From NCBI RefSeq assembly GCF_042434395.1, contig NZ_JBHLTP010000023.1, positions 1 to 64,000 of the forward strand: a stretch of 64,000 bases of DNA, given 5' to 3'. This DNA is from Pontibacillus salicampi. GTDB lineage: Bacteria > Bacillota > Bacilli > Bacillales > BH030062. Position 1 is the first letter of the stretch; each line of letters opens with the position of its first letter. The position numbers and the translations under genes are program-made. Of the stretch, positions 51,887 to 60,425 are shown piece after piece. Under the pieces are notes generated by a model that saw only the letters and a program-made list of their open reading frames with translations, was not told where the DNA came from and ran no database searches.

Positions 51887-52735
51887 TTATCCTTTCATAC
51901 TCCCTGCTGTAATGCCCTCCACTAAGTATTTCTGGAAAAATAAAAATACGAGTAACTGTGGTACAATCGACGCCACAGACATCGCAAACATCGGCCCCCA
52001 TGCTGACACGGATGAAGGATCAGAGAACATTTGTAACCCAAGTGCTACCGTGAATAACTTCGTGTCATTTAAATAGATTAACGGGGACATAAAATCATCC
52101 CATGTCCAATAAAAGGAGAAAATTGCAACCGTCGCAATAGCTGGAGTCGTCAGCGGCAGCACAATTCTCCAAAAGATGCCGAACGAACTGCACCCATCAA
52201 TAGCGGCTGCTTCATCCAGCTCCTTCGGGATGCCGCGGATGAACTGGATCATTAAAAAAATAAAGAATGGAATACCGCCAATAAAGGCTGGTACTATTAA
52301 TGGCAGAAACGTATTTACCCAGCCTAGGTTATGGAACAAAATGTACTGAGGGATTAACGTCACCTGTTGAGGCAACATGAGCGTGGCCAGTAAGCAAATG
52401 AACAGCGGTGTCCGAAAACGAAACTTGACACGCGCGAAGCCAAAGGCAACCAGAGTCGAGGAAAAGATCGTACCAATGACGACCATGGTTGTCACAAATG
52501 TCGAATTTAGAAAGAATGTAGTAAAGCTGACATCACCGAACCCATTCCATCCTTGAACATAATTCTCCCATTTCAGAACAGAGGGAATTAAGGAAGAGGC
52601 GTTGCGGAATATTTCGCTCTCAGGCTTCAGCGAGCTCGCAAACGTCCACAAAATCGGATAAATCATAAGCAGCCCAAGGAAAATAGTGCACGTATGGTAA
52701 ATCGTTGTTTTATACTTGGCAAACATAATCTTCAT
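51887..52735 (-). CDS. ABC oligosaccharide importer, permease (MalG type)
   Basis: The 282-residue subunit has six membrane helices and the EAA loop EAAAIDGCSSFGIFWRIVLP. It belongs to the CUT1 family and pairs with the permease encoded just upstream, overlapping it by four bases. The start is uncertain: the first ATG is only three bases after GGAGG, and the next ATG (52726) is 12 bases away. No ATPase gene is in the cluster. The cargo is probably a uronate-bearing oligosaccharide, given the downstream uxa/uxu genes. Confidence 0.9.
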   Translation of the reverse strand: MKIMFAKYKTTIYHTCTIFLGLLMIYPILWTFASSLKPESEIFRNASSLIPSVLKWENYVQGWNGFGDVSFTTFFLNSTFVTTMVVIGTIFSSTLVAFGFARVKFRFRTPLFICLLATLMLPQQVTLIPQYILFHNLGWVNTFLPLIVPAFIGGIPFFIFLMIQFIRGIPKELDEAAAIDGCSSFGIFWRIVLPLTTPAIATVAIFSFYWTWDDFMSPLIYLNDTKLFTVALGLQMFSDPSSVSAWGPMFAMSVASIVPQLLVFLFFQKYLVEGITAGSMKG

Positions 52736-53691
52736 TTCCCTCCTTCTGACTCATAATACACCCAACTTTTTGCAGAGCGGAAAATAAACATCGTGAAAAT
52801 GGCTGTGATACCCAGTAAAATCCAAGCTAGGGCAGAAGCGTAACCCATATCAAAGTGACCGAATGCTTTTTCATATAAATACACAGCATAAAACAGTGTG
52901 CTGTCTAACGGACCACCTTGGGTAATAAGAAAGCTTTGTGTGAACGCCATGAATCCTTGGATGGTCTGCATCACGAGGTTAAAAAAGATAACCGGCGATA
53001 GCATCGGTATCGTAATTTTAAGAAACTTCAATAGCCCATTTGCCCCGTCCACAGAGGCGGCTTCATACAGCTCGGATGGAATTGCCTTTAAGCCAGCTAG
53101 AAAAATGAGCATCGGAGAACCAAATTGCCAAACAACAAGCAGAATCAACGTTGATAAAGCATAATCTGGACTGGCAATCCAGTTAACACCTTGAAATCCG
53201 AAGACTGCTAAAATATCGTTAAAGGCGCCATCGGTACTGAACAGCTGCTTCCATACAATTGCCACGGCAACACTGCCTCCCAATATGGATGGAACATAAT
53301 AAATTGTCCGGTACAGTCCGACTCCTTTGCGATTCGTATTAAACAGCATCGCAACAAGCAATGCGAAGGCGAGCTTTACAGGAACCGAAACGAACACAAA
53401 GATGAATGTCACCTTCAACGCCTGCAGGAAGCGGGGATCGTTGGTAAACATATGGATATAATTGTCAAACCCAATCCATTGTGGTGCAGATAACAGGTCA
53501 TAATCGGTAAAAGAGAAATACAACGAAGCAATCATTGGCCCTAAAATAAAGCCAATAAATCCAATCAGCCACGGCGAAATGAAGGCAAATCCAATCAAGT
53601 CAATTTTCCGCTGGCTTTGCAATTTGCTTACTTTCCTCTTGTCACGAACGAGCTTACTACTTCCTACGAGCGTGTCTGTTTTCCCATTCAT
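52732..53691 (-). CDS. ABC oligosaccharide importer, permease (MalF type)
   Basis: The 319-residue protein has six helices, a cytoplasmic basic N-terminus (RDKRKVSKLQSQRKIDLIG) and the EAA loop EAASVDGANGLLKFLKITIP. It forms the translocation pore with the next gene product. It lies 64 bases after the binding-protein gene and has a strong ribosome site (AAGGAGG). Confidence 0.92.
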   Translation of the reverse strand: MNGKTDTLVGSSKLVRDKRKVSKLQSQRKIDLIGFAFISPWLIGFIGFILGPMIASLYFSFTDYDLLSAPQWIGFDNYIHMFTNDPRFLQALKVTFIFVFVSVPVKLAFALLVAMLFNTNRKGVGLYRTIYYVPSILGGSVAVAIVWKQLFSTDGAFNDILAVFGFQGVNWIASPDYALSTLILLVVWQFGSPMLIFLAGLKAIPSELYEAASVDGANGLLKFLKITIPMLSPVIFFNLVMQTIQGFMAFTQSFLITQGGPLDSTLFYAVYLYEKAFGHFDMGYASALAWILLGITAIFTMFIFRSAKSWVYYESEGGK

Positions 53692-53755
53692 AATGTCCCT
53701 CCTTACGAGGGAGAAGCTTGCTATAGAAGCTAGCTTCTGCCCCCATTCTCCTAAC

Positions 53756-55075
53756 CTATTGGTTATTTGCTAGCACTTCTTCAGCCTTCTTTCTGAATAA
53801 AGCCGCTGCTTCCTCTGGCGTTATTTTGCCGTAGTAAATTGCCTCTTCAATCTGCGTTTCAAAGAAATCTTCAATTTCAGTAGCCCCTTGTGGATCTGGC
53901 TCGTTTATCTCGCTCGCATAATCTTCTACTAGCTCTAGGTAATCAAACATTTTCTTACCAGCATCTGATAAATTCGGCTTCAAGTGCTCTCTCACTTTGC
54001 TTGAAATTGGCACACCTCGTTCTGCATTTAAAATTTCGTTAGCTTCCAGGTCATTCGTAACAAAATCTATGAATTTTGCTGCTTCTTCAGCCTTCTCGGA
54101 TTGACTTGTTACGGAGAAGAATTGCCCAGGTTTTACATAGTGACCAAGCTCGCCGCCTTCTAGCATTGGCTGAATCGTTAGAGCAAGCGGACGGCCTGCT
54201 GCCTGCTCTAGAGCTAAGATTTGGTTACTGTGTAAATCCGTAATTACGGCAGTCTTTTCATTAACAATCGGCATCTGCTCCACATTCGTACCAGCACTCA
54301 TGAATAATTCTGGTGGCGCAGCAGCACCGGATTCCAGCACATCTACTGTATGCTGCAGATAATCAACTAACAGCTGGTCATTCTCATAGCCAAGTCCTGA
54401 CCCATCCTCGTTGTAGAGCCATACACCGTTTTCTCTAAGATAGTGCTTAAAACGCATTATCCCGGCATTCGGCTGCATACCATAAACCCCTTCACCGAGC
54501 TGATCAGACAGTTTTTGACCCATTTCTTTAAGATCTGTCCACGTGTAGCCTGGCTCAGGCACCTCAACCCCTGCTTTTTCAAATAGAGACGGGTCATAGA
54601 CGAGTGTATGGGCATTGGCCCCAATGTTAACAGCGTAGAGTTTGTCCTCCAGCTTTCCTCCATCTAAATAAAGGGGATCGACATCATCGAAATTAAGTAC
54701 ACCAGAGTCGATGAACGGATTTAAATTTTCTAAAAGACCGTTTCCTGCATATTCCGATAGGTATTTGTAATCCATTTGAATAATATCAGGCAGATTCCCA
54801 CCCGCCGCCTGAGTCGCGAGCTTGTTCCAATACCCGTCCCAGCCGCTGAACTGTGCTGAGATTTCAACATTTGGATTCTTTTCTTCATATAAATCTATCA
54901 CCTTCTGGGTCCGGTCATGACGTTCTTGGGAGCCCCACCACGTCATACGCAAGGTGACTTTCTCACCTTCCTTTTCTCCTTCACCGCTTGCATCATCTGA
55001 AGCACAAGCGCTCAACAAACCTACAGCCATCCCTATCACCAGAAGTAACACCAGTCGATCCTTAATCATTTTCAT
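53756..55075 (-). CDS. ABC oligosaccharide importer, solute-binding lipoprotein
   Basis: The 439-residue protein has a lipoprotein signal (AVGLLSACASDD, lipidated Cys24) and an acidic linker, then a family 1 binding-protein fold (TLRMTWWGSQERHDRTQKVI, AAGGNLPDIIQMDYKYLSEY). It captures an oligosaccharide outside the membrane. Related binding proteins next to uxaC-uxuA genes in Geobacillus import aldouronic acids, and others take oligogalacturonides. The sequence alone does not decide. A cre-like site lies upstream. Confidence 0.92.
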   Translation of the reverse strand: MKMIKDRLVLLLVIGMAVGLLSACASDDASGEGEKEGEKVTLRMTWWGSQERHDRTQKVIDLYEEKNPNVEISAQFSGWDGYWNKLATQAAGGNLPDIIQMDYKYLSEYAGNGLLENLNPFIDSGVLNFDDVDPLYLDGGKLEDKLYAVNIGANAHTLVYDPSLFEKAGVEVPEPGYTWTDLKEMGQKLSDQLGEGVYGMQPNAGIMRFKHYLRENGVWLYNEDGSGLGYENDQLLVDYLQHTVDVLESGAAAPPELFMSAGTNVEQMPIVNEKTAVITDLHSNQILALEQAAGRPLALTIQPMLEGGELGHYVKPGQFFSVTSQSEKAEEAAKFIDFVTNDLEANEILNAERGVPISSKVREHLKPNLSDAGKKMFDYLELVEDYASEINEPDPQGATEIEDFFETQIEEAIYYGKITPEEAAALFRKKAEEVLANNQ

Positions 55076-55111
55076 CTCTTGTCCTCCTAAATTTGAAATT
55101 AATAATAATTT

Positions 55112-55125
55112 AGATAACGCTTACA
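55112..55125 (-). promoter_or_regulatory. cre-like site upstream of the uronate importer
   Basis: The minus strand reads TGTAAGCGTTATCT, which matches the catabolite-responsive element consensus except at its last base. It lies 37 bases before the binding-protein start, so CcpA could repress the importer when glucose is present. Confidence 0.45.
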
Positions 55126-55139
55126 TTTTACTGTTATAG

Positions 55140-55775
55140 TCACGCTGCTTCTAAAGCCTCGGTCACATCATTTACTTTCTGAAAAGTTTTATTGACAAAC
55201 AGCAAGATTAATAAACAAGGGAGACTTACTCCGAAGAAGGGTAATAGCTTTGGAAAGGATAATACAATAAACCCGCAAGCTCCAGTTGTGAGTAGCATGG
55301 CTAGCGTGTGAATTGGCTTGAGCATCACCGCAATCCACGAGTTTTTGATTGTATGTTTAATCGTAAGCTCATAGTTAATGAAAAATGGATAGGAGTAGCA
55401 TACTGTCATTAAATACCACATGGATAAGGTGAATGTCAGCAAGGAGATTCCTTTAAATAGCAGCCCTTCACGCGACGCAAAGAACGTAAGGTCAAAATAA
55501 AGGATTAAACCCAATAGAATGAGGACATAGCTTAGTAGATTCGCTTTCCAAAATCTTTTTTTGTAAGTAGACCAAAAAGTGGAGAAAACACCTGTAGATT
55601 CATCGCCTTGCAGCCATTTCATTTGAACTGTAAACAGTGCAGCTGTTGCAGGTCCGATGCCGAATACTCCCAACCCTACAATGGAGAACAACAACCATAA
55701 AACATTGACGTAAGCGAGCCTCATAATCCATTCACAAAGCCATAATGCTTTCTCCACAACAGGATAAATGTTCAT
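55140..55775 (-). CDS. DUF624 (YesL-like) membrane protein
   Basis: The 211-residue protein has about five membrane helices and the DUF624 pattern (AYVNVLWLLFSIVGLGVFGI, GPATAALFTVQMKWLQG). YesL-like genes regularly sit beside CUT1 sugar importers and AraC-type regulators in Firmicutes, as here, but their function is unknown. It lies between the araC-type gene and the binding-protein gene and reads in the same direction. A role in sensing or transporter assembly is only a guess. Confidence 0.85.
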   Translation of the reverse strand: MNIYPVVEKALWLCEWIMRLAYVNVLWLLFSIVGLGVFGIGPATAALFTVQMKWLQGDESTGVFSTFWSTYKKRFWKANLLSYVLILLGLILYFDLTFFASREGLLFKGISLLTFTLSMWYLMTVCYSYPFFINYELTIKHTIKNSWIAVMLKPIHTLAMLLTTGACGFIVLSFPKLLPFFGVSLPCLLILLFVNKTFQKVNDVTEALEAA

Positions 55776-55796
55776 GACCTCCCACCTTTCTATCCC

Positions 55797-56681
55797 CTAT
55801 GTCACATTAGGGTCTGCCTTTCCATGCTGCTTCCGAAAGGTAACCGGCGTCGTACCGTTATATTGCTTAAAGAGACGGCTTAACTGAACATGCCCGTTTA
55901 GTCCAATGGTAAAGGCAATAGATTCTATAGATTGCTCTGATGTCAGCAAAAGCTTCTTGGCTTCTTCCATACGGCGCTTCGTTAAATACTTTTTCACGGA
56001 AATGCCTGTCACCTCCTTAAAGTAGTGGCACATGTAATACTTATTGAGGTGGAGATCCACGGCAATCTGATCAAGGGTCATGTCCTTCATGTAATGCGTA
56101 TTCACATAGGTAAGCGTGCGTTCTACGTGGTTGTCCCTCTGCCTCCAAATGCCTTCACTGCTTCTCCCTTCGTACAAGGCTGCCTTGCGATATATCTTCA
56201 CGAGCAGCTGTACGAGTGACGACGTAATCATCGCCTGATAGCCAGCCTGTTCACGAAGCTTTTCTTCATTCATGTCAGCAAGGATGGTATCAACCCGGTC
56301 ACACTCTTCCAACCCCCACCTAATTAACTTGCCGCCCTCCTGATTAAATAAAGCTTTTACTCTCTCATAAAAGGCAGGCTCCAATGTACCTTCCAAGAAC
56401 TCAGGAAGAAAATTAATAAAGCTTCTACGATAGACGCCTTTTTCAGGATTTACCCCGTGAATAGTCTCACCGTTCAAGAGGAGCATGTCTCCAGGTTGAA
56501 TCTGATACACCTTATTCTCGATTAAATAATTAGCCTTGCCTTCATAAAAGAAATAAATTTCATACCCTTTATGGGAGTGCAATGTCCAATTATGTTTATT
56601 TGTTTCCAGCTGATAGCCCATTTTAAATTTATTCGCTGCTAGCTTCTGATTGGTATCGAAACAAACACGGTAATCCTCCAT
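55797..56681 (-). CDS. AraC-family regulator with cupin sensor domain
   Basis: The 294-residue protein has an N-terminal cupin (WTLHSHKGYEIYFFYEGKAN, YQIQPGDMLLLNGETIHGV) and two C-terminal helix-turn-helix motifs (TLDQIAVDLHLNKYYMCHYF, IESIAFTIGLNGHVQLSRLF). It should sense a sugar and activate the importer operon that follows it. Its ribosome site is AAGGAGG, ten or more bases before ATG. Together with the ROK repressor at 60426 it gives this locus two regulators. Confidence 0.92.
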   Translation of the reverse strand: MEDYRVCFDTNQKLAANKFKMGYQLETNKHNWTLHSHKGYEIYFFYEGKANYLIENKVYQIQPGDMLLLNGETIHGVNPEKGVYRRSFINFLPEFLEGTLEPAFYERVKALFNQEGGKLIRWGLEECDRVDTILADMNEEKLREQAGYQAMITSSLVQLLVKIYRKAALYEGRSSEGIWRQRDNHVERTLTYVNTHYMKDMTLDQIAVDLHLNKYYMCHYFKEVTGISVKKYLTKRRMEEAKKLLLTSEQSIESIAFTIGLNGHVQLSRLFKQYNGTTPVTFRKQHGKADPNVT

Positions 56682-56927
56682 AATGATGTGCCCTCCTTCC
56701 TTTTTTGATTATTTCGATAATTTACATCATCATACCAGATAATCCGCCAGCAGAAGTTACATTTCTTGTCCCCTTCTTAACAGTTCTTGCTTTTCTTCTT
56801 ATTTACACCATTAACGAGCTTAGCAACTGGAAAAAAAAGGAATATTCGAAAAGGAAATAGGTCCATCAGCATCCAATCCCTTCATAATATCCACCAAGAT
56901 AAAGCATTTTCCATCAAGAATTGCATA

Positions 56928-57773
56928 TTATACACCAGAATAAGCGGAAAACCCGCCGTCGATTGGAATAACCACTCCGTTGACAAAGCCGGATGCCTTC
57001 TGATCTACAAGCCAGAGCAATGTGCCAATCAGCTCATCAGGCTCGCCAAACCGCTCAACAGGAGTTTGTGAAAGGATTTTCTCTGCCCTTTCGGTAAATG
57101 TCCCATCTTCCTGAATTAGTAGCTCCTCATTTTGCTTGGTCAAAAAGAACCCAGGTGCAATCGCATTAACCCGTACTCCTACTTTAGAAAAATAAACAGC
57201 GAGCCATTGCGTTAAATTAGAAATAGCAGCTTTCGCACCGCTATAGGCAGGAATTTTCGTGAGTGGACGATAAGCATTCATCGACGATACATTTATAATA
57301 GTCCCTGCACCAGCTGCTGCCATGTCTTCCGCAAACACTTGAGTAGGAAGTACCGTCCCCAAGTAATTCAGGTCAAAGAGGCCGGAAATAGCCGAAGGAT
57401 CGAGATGGAAAAAGCTATGCTCATCCAAAGGCCCATTCTGACGATAAAACTCCATACCGGTTGTTGCATTCGGATGGTTGCCACCTGCTCCATTGAGAAG
57501 TACAGTACAAGGACCTAATGTTGCGGTAATATGCTCACGTGCTCTTAACAACTCATCCTTATTAAGGACATCCACACAATAACCAAATGCCTCACCGCCT
57601 TCTTCGCGAACTTTGGTGACAACCTGATCGATTTTCTCCTGATTTCGAGCAAGCACAGCAACCCTGGCTCCACACGCTGCGAGCGCCCGAACCATGACCG
57701 ATCCAAGCACTCCGCTTCCCCCAGTAACTACCGCCACCTGCCCCTTTAAATCAATATGAAATGGAAGCTGCAT
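56928..57773 (-). CDS. uxuB: D-fructuronate (D-mannonate) oxidoreductase, SDR type
   Basis: The 281-residue short-chain dehydrogenase has the NAD motif VVTGGSGVLGSVMVRALAAC, the LLNGAGGNHPNATTG segment and the active-site YSGAKAAISNLTQW. It reduces fructuronate to mannonate with NADH. The SDR-type mannonate oxidoreductase (YjmF/UxuB) is the usual form in Bacillus, unlike the longer E. coli enzyme. The start overlaps the end of uxuA by 23 bases, so the two are coupled. No terminator was found before the araC-type gene, which lies 246 bases further on. Confidence 0.9.
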   Translation of the reverse strand: MQLPFHIDLKGQVAVVTGGSGVLGSVMVRALAACGARVAVLARNQEKIDQVVTKVREEGGEAFGYCVDVLNKDELLRAREHITATLGPCTVLLNGAGGNHPNATTGMEFYRQNGPLDEHSFFHLDPSAISGLFDLNYLGTVLPTQVFAEDMAAAGAGTIINVSSMNAYRPLTKIPAYSGAKAAISNLTQWLAVYFSKVGVRVNAIAPGFFLTKQNEELLIQEDGTFTERAEKILSQTPVERFGEPDELIGTLLWLVDQKASGFVNGVVIPIDGGFSAYSGV

Positions 57774-58824
57774 GCTGATCCCCCTCTTTCATTCTAGATT
57801 TGACTGTATCGATGATGCCATTTAAATAGGAAGCCCCCAGTGCACGGTCATACAACCCGTAACCCGGACGTCCCGATTCTCCCCAAATCATCCGTCCGTG
57901 ATCGGGACGAATCGGACCGTTATAGCCCGTTTCAATCAGCTTTTCCATAACCTCAATAAGCAGCAGCGATCCATCATGAATGGAATGCGATGTTTCTTGG
58001 AAGCTTTTCGGGCCTGTCCACTTCACATTGCGAGCATGCACGAAGTGAATACGCCCTTTGGCCATTTCAATCATCGAAATCAAATTATTCTCCGGGTTTG
58101 CGCCATACGAGCCTGTACAAAACGTTAGACCGTTCGCTTGAGAGTCTACAGCCCGGAGAAGCTTGGCAACATTCGTTTCATTGGTCACGACTCTTGGCAG
58201 CCCAAATACGGACCAGGGTGGATCATCCGGATGAAGGGCGAGCTTGATATCTTCCTCTTCTGCAACAGGTACAACCTGTTCTAAGAAGTAAATGAGATTA
58301 TTCATTAAATCGTTCTCCGTGAGACGTTTAAACTGTACGATTAACTCACTAAGCTGGTCTGTTTGATAAGATAAATCCCAGCCAGGTAGCGTTAAACATC
58401 CGCTTAATGGATCAATCACGTCAGCTGCTTCTTGGTCAAAGGCGAGGGAGTGAGAGCCATCTGGAAAGGGAGCTTCCATGGCCGTTCTTGTCCAATCAAA
58501 TACTGGCATAAAGTTATAGCAAACTGTTTTCACCCCGGCTTTTGATAAGTTACGGAGCGTGGCTTGGTAGTTGGCAATGTAATGTTCTCTTGAGGGCAGC
58601 CCAAGCTTAATGTCCTCATGAACTGGAACACTTTCTATCACATTTAGCGTTAATCCATGAGCCTCAATTCTCTTCTTAAGCTCGTTCACTTTTTCTACCG
58701 GCCATACGTCCCCTGGTGGAATGTTATAAATCGCTGTCACAATCCCCTTCATGAAGGGGATTTGCCTGATATCTTCAAGCTTGACAGCATCGTCTTCCCC
58801 ATACCAGCGAAAGCTCATGTCCAT
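57751..58824 (-). CDS. uxuA: Mannonate dehydratase
   Basis: The 357-residue enzyme removes water from D-mannonate to give 2-keto-3-deoxygluconate. Diagnostic segments are FRWYGEDDAVKLEDIRQIPF at the start, IKLALHPDDPPWSVFGLPR, HARNVKWTGPKSFQETSH and IRPDHGRMIWGESGRPGYGL, which hold the metal-binding histidines and aspartates. It overlaps uxaC by ten bases and uxuB by 23. The next steps, KDG kinase and KDPG aldolase, are not encoded in the window. Confidence 0.96.
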   Translation of the reverse strand: MDMSFRWYGEDDAVKLEDIRQIPFMKGIVTAIYNIPPGDVWPVEKVNELKKRIEAHGLTLNVIESVPVHEDIKLGLPSREHYIANYQATLRNLSKAGVKTVCYNFMPVFDWTRTAMEAPFPDGSHSLAFDQEAADVIDPLSGCLTLPGWDLSYQTDQLSELIVQFKRLTENDLMNNLIYFLEQVVPVAEEEDIKLALHPDDPPWSVFGLPRVVTNETNVAKLLRAVDSQANGLTFCTGSYGANPENNLISMIEMAKGRIHFVHARNVKWTGPKSFQETSHSIHDGSLLLIEVMEKLIETGYNGPIRPDHGRMIWGESGRPGYGLYDRALGASYLNGIIDTVKSRMKEGDQHAASISY

Positions 58825-60233
58825 TGGTTAGCCCCCTCTCTCACTAGCTCAAAGTAATGAGCCGCATTATGGTAAGATATCGCCGAAACGTATTCGCCAA
58901 GTAATGCTTGATCCGCAGGCACCAGCCCTTTTTCACTCCACTCTCCTAGCAAGTTACAGAGGATGCGACGAAAGTATTCGTGCCGTGAAAAGGATAAAAA
59001 CGAGCGGGAATCAGTCAGCATCCCGATAAAATGGCGTAAGGTTCCAACGTTTGCGAGAATCTGCATCTGGTCCCGCATACCATCCAGATGGTCGTTAAAC
59101 CACCAGGCAGTTCCAAACTGAATTTTGCCGGGTTGTTCCCCGCTTTGGAAATTCCCTGCCATTGTTGCGAGAATATAGTTGTCTCGTGGATTTAAGCCAT
59201 ATAATACAGTTTTCGGCAGCTGACCGTGCTGCTCTAGTTGATTAAGAAAGGCAGACAATGGTTCCGCAACTGGACGATCCCCAATTGAATCAAACCCGCT
59301 GTCCGGTCCAAGCTGTTTAAACATTTTCGTATTATTGTTTCGTAACGGACCGATATGGAGCTGCATGGCCCAATTTTTCTCCTGGTATTTACCAGCTAGT
59401 CTCAGTAAGGTGTGGGTCTTAAATTGTTTGGACTCGTGCAATGTGACAGGCTGATTGTTGAGTCGCTTGTCGAAAATCCGTTGAACCTCTTGCTCCGACG
59501 CTGGTTCAAAGACCATTTCACTCAGCCCGTGATCCGAAGCACGGCAGCCAAGGGCATCAAAAGCATCGATCCGCTCATCAAGAGCATCCATAAAATCGGT
59601 GTAAGTGGTGATGGTTTTGTTCGTCCGGATTGCTAACCGTTCCACCCATGAAACAAACTGGTTTCCATTCACTTCCAACCCTTGATCTGGACGAAACGAC
59701 GGGGCAACGAAACAGGCTAAGTCACTTTCTTGTAAATAACGGTGGTCATCTAAGACATCAGTGGGGTCATCGGTTGTACCGAGAAATTCGACTTTGTTCG
59801 CTTTTAGAAGAGAATGAGTGGTCATAGACTGCAATTTCTCATTCCCAAGTATCCAAATCTCTTCCGCCGTTTGTTCGCTGAGCAGAAGGTCAATGTCAAA
59901 ATACCGCTTGAGCTCAAGGTGTACCCAGTGATAGAGCGGATTGCCAAGCAATTGTGGCACAACCTTCGCCCAAGCCAAAAACTTTTCTTTGTCCGAAGCA
60001 TCACCTGTTATGTACGCTTCCTCAATGCCACAAGCTCTCATCGCCCTCCACTTGTAATGATCACCTTCTAGCCAAATTTCTGTCATGTTGGTAAACGTGC
60101 GATTGTGTCGAATCTCTGTTGGAGATAAATGATTATGGAAATCAAGAATAGGCAATGCTTTCGCATAAGTGTTGTAGAGTCTTTTCGCCATCTCAGTATC
60201 TAGAAGGAAATCGTCTGAAATAATCGGATTCAA
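58815..60233 (-). CDS. uxaC: Glucuronate isomerase
   Basis: The 472-residue enzyme interconverts D-glucuronate and D-fructuronate. It has the amidohydrolase-like ILDFHNHLSPTEIRHNR near residue 35, HWVHLELKRYFDI, and YGLNPRDNYILATMAGNFQ in the second half. I choose the TTG at 60233, nine bases after GGAG. The TTG at 60239 is only three bases away. It is the first gene of the uxaC-uxuA-uxuB operon, facing the ROK repressor across a XylR-like operator. Confidence 0.95.
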   Translation of the reverse strand: MNPIISDDFLLDTEMAKRLYNTYAKALPILDFHNHLSPTEIRHNRTFTNMTEIWLEGDHYKWRAMRACGIEEAYITGDASDKEKFLAWAKVVPQLLGNPLYHWVHLELKRYFDIDLLLSEQTAEEIWILGNEKLQSMTTHSLLKANKVEFLGTTDDPTDVLDDHRYLQESDLACFVAPSFRPDQGLEVNGNQFVSWVERLAIRTNKTITTYTDFMDALDERIDAFDALGCRASDHGLSEMVFEPASEQEVQRIFDKRLNNQPVTLHESKQFKTHTLLRLAGKYQEKNWAMQLHIGPLRNNNTKMFKQLGPDSGFDSIGDRPVAEPLSAFLNQLEQHGQLPKTVLYGLNPRDNYILATMAGNFQSGEQPGKIQFGTAWWFNDHLDGMRDQMQILANVGTLRHFIGMLTDSRSFLSFSRHEYFRRILCNLLGEWSEKGLVPADQALLGEYVSAISYHNAAHYFELVREGANQWT

Positions 60234-60343
60234 GAACAAACTCTCCTTTGCTTCTATATTTTAGCTTGTTGAAAAAAATGCTCTAAGGGAGGGAATCTAG
60301 GATGGGGTCCATTTACACAAAAATATTAATGTAGATACACTTT

Positions 60344-60377
60344 GTTTGTTTACCCAACAAACTATATGTATTATACT
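60344..60377. promoter_or_regulatory. XylR-type operator and promoters between uxaC and the ROK gene
   Basis: GTTTGTT and AACAAAC form a perfect 7-bp inverted repeat around TACCC (60344-60362), the same arms and five-base spacing as the B. subtilis xyl operator as I recall it. On the plus strand TTTACC / TATACT with a 17-base spacer (60349-60377) overlaps it. On the minus strand TTGTTG / TATCTA with a 17-base spacer starts within it. One repressor dimer could block both promoters. Confidence 0.75.
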
Positions 60378-60378
60378 A

Positions 60379-60395
60379 AATGTAAGCGCTACATA
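60379..60395. promoter_or_regulatory. cre-like palindrome, one base short
   Basis: ATGTAAGCGCTACAT resembles the catabolite-responsive element TGTAAGCGCTTACA with one T missing. It lies just after the -10 of the ROK gene. CcpA binding is possible but the missing base makes it uncertain. Confidence 0.4.
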
Positions 60396-60425
60396 TTTCA
60401 AGTGTTTTTTTGAAAGGAGCCTCTC

